64,000 bases of DNA, from assembly GCA_001632425.1 (NCBI GenBank), contig KV425553.1, positions 599,498 to 663,497 of the forward strand. The letters run 5' to 3'. The position numbers and the translations under genes are program-made. Of the stretch, positions 59,040-64,000 are shown piece by piece (position 1 is the stretch's first letter; the number at the start of each line of letters is the position of its first letter). The DNA comes from Neolentinus lepideus HHB14362 ss-1. Its lineage: Eukaryota > Basidiomycota > Agaricomycetes > Gloeophyllales > Gloeophyllaceae. Under the pieces are notes generated by a model, which worked only from the letters and a program-made list of their open reading frames with translations, had not been told where the DNA came from and did no database searches.

Positions 59040-60048
59040 CGCCATATACTTCAGCCTCCGAAGAAAGCCGGTCAAGAGGGTGTTGTAATGACGAACGGTG
59101 ATGGATTTCACCGCAGGGCACATCTGGCATTTGCGACATTCATCAGGGACTATCCAGAGCAGCTTGAAGCGGCACTCGCAAGATTTGTTGTTCAATATAT
59201 ACCGGTATCACCCTCACCTCACACGCGGACAACTGGAGGACGCCGCAGAGGATGTCTATATAAGTTTTCAGACTGTTCTGGTGTACCACAAGCCTGAGGG
59301 GGACTTCGAGACCTCGGATGCAATCATCATCCGGACTATATATCTCCGTCGTCGTCGTCGGTTCATAAAATTACTATAAATGGCATGCAACCCGAAGGCG
59401 CTTGCGCCGCTACATGCCAATATTGCGACAGTACTCTTTAGAAGCCGCCGCCACGATATATACCTCGCCTACGTTGAGTGGTTTTCAACTTTCTCGGCTG
59501 CTCCAGATCACAACACAGGCATGTACCGTGTCACACGCTCGATACAGTGTCACGGTCTGATATATGGATATATGGGCTGCGTTCTAGTGCTAGATCCGAT
59601 GCAGAAGAGCTCACATTTCGACAAGTACTGGACGGCCGACGAGAAAGAGGAAGCTATGAAGGTCATAGAAGCGAAAGTGAGTATCCACCTTCCGGTTTTG
59701 TCTGTCTTAGTCATGTCTAATCTCGCGTGCAGTTCAAAGCACGTTATACACAGCTGTACGGTACATCTGCGCCACCTATTCCTTGAAACCAAGTGCCTCT
59801 CGCCTTTCGAATCTTCTAGAAGAACTCTCGGATGATGAAGATACTTCCTCATCACCTGTGCCAGTTGTGGAGTCCTCAGAACCATGGCGGAAGGAGTTTC
59901 GCTGCTATCTGGACTGCCCTGAAGAGTTGCGAGGGCACGCAATAATACAATGGTGGGGGGTATGTAGATATTTTGTTTATCTTCATCATCTCCGGTGTCC
60001 GCTGATATGAATGCAATAGTATATAACTCGAACGTTTACCCCGTTTGG
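59040..60048 (+). pseudogene. hAT transposase remnant, central part
   Basis: Plus-strand pieces of a hAT-family transposase. These include HFDKYWTADEKEEAMKVIEA spliced to KFKARYTQLYG, then WRKEFRCYLDCPEELRGHAI and QWWGV, which is the stretch just before the hAT dimerisation domain. A following exon reads NSNVYPVW and then runs into GC-rich, non-homologous sequence (GCCCGGCTCGGCTCCGG) at about 60048. Upstream pieces (59100-59380) may belong to the same gene but are frame-broken. The missing dimerisation domain appears in opposite orientation at 61105-61445. Confidence 0.6.
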
Positions 60049-61104
60049 GCGCCCGGCTCGGCTCCGGCCCAGGCTCCGGCTTCCAGTAGACAGAGACAAT
60101 CTTTTTTAATTAAATTATGGGGATGGGCAATCCTCGACTAGAAACAGTATTATTTGTACATGTTTGGCTCCCAGCCAAACCGCTCTTTCACCTGCCCAAA
60201 AAACGGCGGTCAGATTATCTGTGTAGATACTACCCCGTCGGGCACAATTTTGGTGCAGATTCACTCTTTCAGTTATCTAGCAGTGCATGTACTTGACCGA
60301 TTTTGTACAGGTAGCCTAGATCTTAATATAATGCAGTCAATTCAAGATTTTACTAGTATTCTTAAAATTCTGTCAAGAAGGTGCACTAGATAATGTAAAA
60401 TGGAACAACTTTCATATTTTGTGCAATATGTGAAATGGCTTCAGAGAGCCATAATATTGTCCACAGTGTGGAGTGCCCACTCCACTCATTTGGACGCGAG
60501 GTGCGACGTGACCGTGATGTGACAGCCGCGTCGAAATGTCAGCAATCCTAGACTACCTCCGGTTTTACCGTGATGCTGCGAACATTGTAAGCTCTATATA
60601 GTGTATAATATGTGAGTAGATTTTATCACCCATTATCTCAAGCTTTTCCTGATTTTTTGCACCAGGTATACCTGTTATTAACGTCACTTCATTCAATTCC
60701 TCACAATATCAATACATTTCTGAGGACTCCTTCGATGCACACCATGTATTAGAATGTGCAGTCAAAGAAATGTGAAACCTAAAACTGAGAGTCAATGCTC
60801 AGGGTTACAGAGACGGCCCACCCAACATGCCTGGGAGGTTTGGCATGATAAGGAGAATATACTCCCTACTACATCTATGAAAAGCGGCCCTAATTTGAGA
60901 TCTAGTGTAATATCAGACCTGTATTTACTTATAATAAATTCAACCTATGTTGTTTTCGATGTAGAAACCGAGGCTTCACTCGAAGCAAGGTGGTTGTGGC
61001 GTTGGTCACTTTAACGCCACAATCAGCTTACATAAGCATACGCGCCGTAACCCAGACTTGCCCATCCCCATTAATTATCTCGCAAAGCTAAGTTAGAGAA
61101 CTCA
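60049..61104. repeat. A/T-rich block with short terminal inverted repeats
   Basis: An inverted word, ATTATGGGGATGGGCAA near 60113-60133 and TTGCCCATCCCCATTAAT near 61050-61067, brackets about 0.95 kb of A/T-rich DNA. A perfect 10-base-stem hairpin (TTGTGGCGTT...AACGCCACAA) lies near 60983-61014. No gene was recognised. It separates the two hAT transposase pieces and may be a nested element or part of an inverted segment. Confidence 0.45.
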
Positions 61105-61445
61105 GAGGATATTATTGTCGGTACTATCTACTTCTATATCATCCTCCCCATCGAGGAGTAACAAGTCCCAACCGTTGAGGTCATCAGGATTCTCCCCATC
61201 CTCCATGTTGTCCTCACTGCTGGCAGAGTGATCGAATTCGGGTTCGTCGAGTGAGGTAGGCGCGACTTGGAACAGTAGATCATGTCGGATAGAGCATTTC
61301 AATACCTGCAGGGCCTCCACGACATCAGCCTTCAGGCGGTTCCTGCGCTTACTGATTGTAATCCCGGCCTGTAAGAATGCTCGCTCACTGGACACTGATG
61401 AACTCATCGCCGACAGATGGTCTCGGGCCAGGGACGGCTCGGCCT
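61105..61445 (-). pseudogene. hAT transposase remnant, C-terminal dimerisation domain
   Basis: On the minus strand from about 61445 the frame reads ARDHLSAMSSSVSSERAF and LQAGITISKRRNRLKADVVE, then ALQVLKCSIRHDLLF. This is the hAT C-terminal dimerisation region with its SSxxSERxFS-type motif. An acidic tail and a stop at 61105 follow. It begins exactly where the plus-strand piece at 59040-60048 leaves off (VYPVW, normally followed by a block like xxLARDYL), and it is preceded by GC-rich repeats of GGCTCGGC type (61420-61515). Confidence 0.72.
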
Positions 61446-62179
61446 AAGATTTGGGTGGGCTTGAGCTCCCCCAGGCCGAGCCGAAGCCCCGGCTTTTGAG
61501 CCGAGCCGGGCTCTGCAGAACACTAGATACGAGATGGAGAACGACTCGCAAGTGTGGTTCCAGTTACTCAAATCGAATTTGAATGTAGTGTTCACCTCCC
61601 AAAATCCGGTCCTGTGTCCCACGAGAGCTAGATTTGGCCCCTACATGTTTTGTGAATCCGCTCTTAGACCGTAATACTTATGTTAAATTACTCTAGCAAT
61701 CATGTGTATGATTGAGTCTAGTAATCAGCACAGATTTTATCAACTGAATACAATTAGTTCCTTTAGACGTTATCATATATAATTGGCGCTCGGGAGGTTT
61801 CCCGATGATGGTATCATCTACGAACGACTGTTCGAACCGTAAATAGGTGTACCTAGAACGTCTCTTCTCACAATTTCCTGCACGACGCTCAAACGCCACA
61901 CAGTTTTGCCTATTCGCTGTTTGTCCAGAGAGAACTCATCGGTGTATGGATGCTGCAGAATTGCCAGCAGTCTCGATGTTGCGACGTCGGCTGCTTCTTG
62001 TTCGATGAAAGTTCCGCATGCCCTGTCTCGGTGAGAAGTTCATCATTTCCTGTAATGTTACGTAAGCTGAGAACAGAGCTTCTGCGCGTAAGTGAGGTTC
62101 TTAGAGTTCGAAGGTATAGCGGACTACAGTAGGTGAGGACTTGACGCATTCAACTCGCCCTCACATTTATCAGCCAAAG
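61446..62179. other. GC-rich repeat, then A/T-rich spacer
   Basis: The first 80 bases contain several GGCTCGGC/GCCGAGCC words, alike to the subterminal repeats of some fungal hAT elements. The rest is A/T-richer and holds only short ORFs without motifs. Confidence 0.35.
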
Positions 62180-62483
62180 CGACTGAACTTGGCAATGCCA
62201 GTTCTTAGCTGTTCGGTTCGTTCGTTGCGCAAAAGCCTTGAAACTCCGACTGTTGAAACCGCGACGACCTTGCTTGCAGAAATTCAAACTCCGATAAGCA
62301 TCCTTCTGCGCCTGATCTTCATTCAACGTGAATCTCGAAGTTAATTTTAAACTCCGACTCAATTTGGTACCGTACGAACGCAAACGAAGCTCTCAATTGA
62401 TCGGACGTTCGTTCGCAGCACTTTGTTAACTCCGACCGTCTTTGCGCAACACACGAACTGATCGGTTAAGAATTGATCATCCC
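62180..62483. mobile_element. Small inverted-repeat element with internal AACTCCGA motif
   Basis: The left side (from about 62196) reads CAGTTCTTAGCTGTTCGGTT, CGT and GTTGCGCAAA. The reverse complement of the right side (62441-62483) reads CAATTCTTAACCGATCAGTT, CGT and GTTGCGCAAA. AACTCCGA occurs four times inside, near 62242, 62287, 62350 and 62428. No ORF is present. TAGGGATG at the outer right end resembles hAT-type termini. A target duplication was not identified. Confidence 0.5.
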
Positions 62484-64000
62484 TACTATTTCCTTCCAGA
62501 CGAAACAAGGGGCATACGTTCGTCGCCTCAGCGAGTCTTGCAGGCCACAGAGATGTTATGCAAATATTTCAATGTCCAGGCTGTGAAAATATTTTATACT
62601 TGTGGCACTGACGAATGTTCTCGAAGTAGAGCACCGCCCAAAAGATTGGACTCCTCAGCAAGGACCATAACCTGTCCGTCCGTGGCATGCTTGAGATATT
62701 CTACTGTTCTGAATTCTGAAGCTCGTCCTTCTTCGCATCTGGCTGTGGTTGTACGTAGGAAACCGAGCACTCCTGAGTCAATGGTTCTATCACTATCGAT
62801 CTTCGGGACAACGGCTTCTGGCTAAATTACAGAATGAAGAGGTGCTCTAGACTCATTTCGGCCGTTGATCGATGATCATTGGCACTTTGCCGCAAGCGAA
62901 GCCATCACTGACTGCAATGAGGCTACGGTACACCTTGCAATGAGGCTATCAAACGTCTGCCAGAAATGTCTTCTGCAGGCGTTGATATGACGGTCATAAC
63001 ATTTAAGCCAGGCATATTACATTCATCTTTCTATTTGTCTCTGTTTTTTTTCTGATCCTTTCTAGGTAACTCACGCCACCTAGTGCCACACTGGCAGCTT
63101 CATTCAACATTTGACTTTGTCCACCGGTGTAATGCATACATGCATCTGTTGGATTTCGGATTTCGGGTCGAGCTCGCGAGCGAGCATATGGTCAAGAGGG
63201 GGCACCAGACATGCCCATATTAGGAATGATAAGGGAAAACATATATATTCGATGTATTTCCACGATGTACTATACGCGATAGGCAACCGACCGCTCGGGG
63301 CAAGCGCGCCCGCGAAGTATCGTCGATGGCTTATTTCTTCAGCATCATCTACGTTGGTCAGTAAATCCATAATATCTTGCCTTATATCCTGCACCTGCTG
63401 CAAACACTATTTCATTCTTCCATCTATCACATCGATAATCTAGTTGTTCATTGTCTGTGGACCGTGGTTAAAAGTGTCGCAATCAAAGTCCCTAAGCAAT
63501 TTTCCCACTGCATATCACAACAGTTCAGGGATACAATTGTTCATATTAGTGTTCTTCAATCACCAACCAGGCATATTCGTCCTCTATAACGCAAAGTCGA
63601 CGGAGTTGCAAGGGATTCATCCTTCGCGGACGCAGGCGTTTCTCGGGTCTTTCCAGGATAATGGCAAGCTGTTCTATAATTGCGCGTGGCTTCTTATCTG
63701 TCTAATATTTGCCTCCTAAGGATATCCCTTTGACAGCTGGCCCTATGTGGTCGGACTGAGCGATATAGATATACATTACAACGGATATACCTCTATTCTC
63801 CAACCCAGCGAGATCGAGAATTACCCCGTGTAACCGTCACATGCAACTTGGGGTCTTGATCCGACGGATGATTATGATTCAGAATTCTACGTCGTCAAGT
63901 CCAAGGAGCTGTTGTGGGTGCGGTCGGCTAGATGAGCAAGACCTAGTAAGCGGGTGAACGAGGGGTTTGGATTAACTTCGCTTCTACCAGCGCTAGGCCA
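62484..64000. other. Broken ORFs at the window edge, unidentified
   Basis: Several short frames look protein-like but are interrupted. Plus-strand 63600-64000 contains VGLSDIDIHYNGYTSILQPS, EIENYPV, a stop, then ATWGLDPTDDYDSEFYVVKS and KELLWVRSAR, a stop, and VNEGFGLTSLLPALG. These read like pieces of one conserved protein in a single region, but I could not name the family. Whether the stops lie in introns or are lesions cannot be decided at the window edge. Confidence 0.35.

Noticed and set aside
63104..63403. APSGRLPIAY resembling a GH3 glucosidase block
   Set aside because: No other GH3 motif surrounds it on either side, so a chance match is likelier.

Overview
The window looks like nuclear DNA of an Agaricomycete (mushroom-forming basidiomycete). 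Coding regions are cut by many introns of about 45-70 bases with GT(A/G/C)NGN donors, genes are packed on both strands with 200-700 base spacers, and the set includes a velvet protein, basidiomycete-type Zn2Cys6 regulators, a triple-domain paladin/phytase-like protein and hAT relics. No prokaryotic operon, rRNA, CRISPR array or convincing tRNA was seen. All calls come from reading the sequence and recalling family motifs; no database search was run.

Left part, 1-25.3 kb. A membrane-anchored GMC oxidoreductase gene (minus strand) is split in an exon by a 1.25 kb insertion flanked by a perfect 10-base direct repeat. The insertion carries the truncated 5' end of a RecQ-like helicase gene and a second truncated ORF, facing each other. 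Then come a SAC7-type RhoGAP, a full-length Zn2Cys6 regulator with a middle homology region, the convergent TIF6/eIF6 gene, and, divergent from it, an NDUFAF7/MidA-type methyltransferase. Two short paralogues of the Zn2Cys6 regulator that stop before the middle homology region follow at 17.3-18.3 and 24.1-25.3 kb. Between them lie an XPG/FEN1-like pseudogene, a FRA10AC1-family gene and a stand-alone homologue of the L-arabinokinase N-terminal domain. Small CACTG-ended inverted-repeat elements with 3-base target duplications sit at gene edges here.

Middle, 25.5-56.5 kb. This is mostly well-preserved core cell biology: vacuolar amino-acid transporter, DNAJC8/SPF31, RMI1, paladin-like protein, velvet factor, a 3 kb gene-free stretch, a Ser/Thr-rich single-pass membrane protein, polyphosphate polymerase VTC4 (SPX-VTC-DUF202), an O-methyltransferase, a mitochondrial carrier with an apparent 7-base microexon, APC6/CDC16, an unidentified small gene with a pyrimidine-rich leader, and intronless MAF1.

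Right part, 56.6-64 kb. This is a relic zone: an inverted repeat upstream of MAF1, a second copy of the XPG/FEN1-like pseudogene, a hAT transposase cut into two oppositely oriented pieces, two further inverted-repeat elements and unidentified broken ORFs at the edge.

No single coherent new multi-gene system is evident. The strongest leads are the interrupted oxidoreductase with its gene-fragment-carrying insertion, the long-plus-two-short Zn2Cys6 paralogue set, the CACTG elements at promoters, and the stand-alone arabinokinase-N-like protein.
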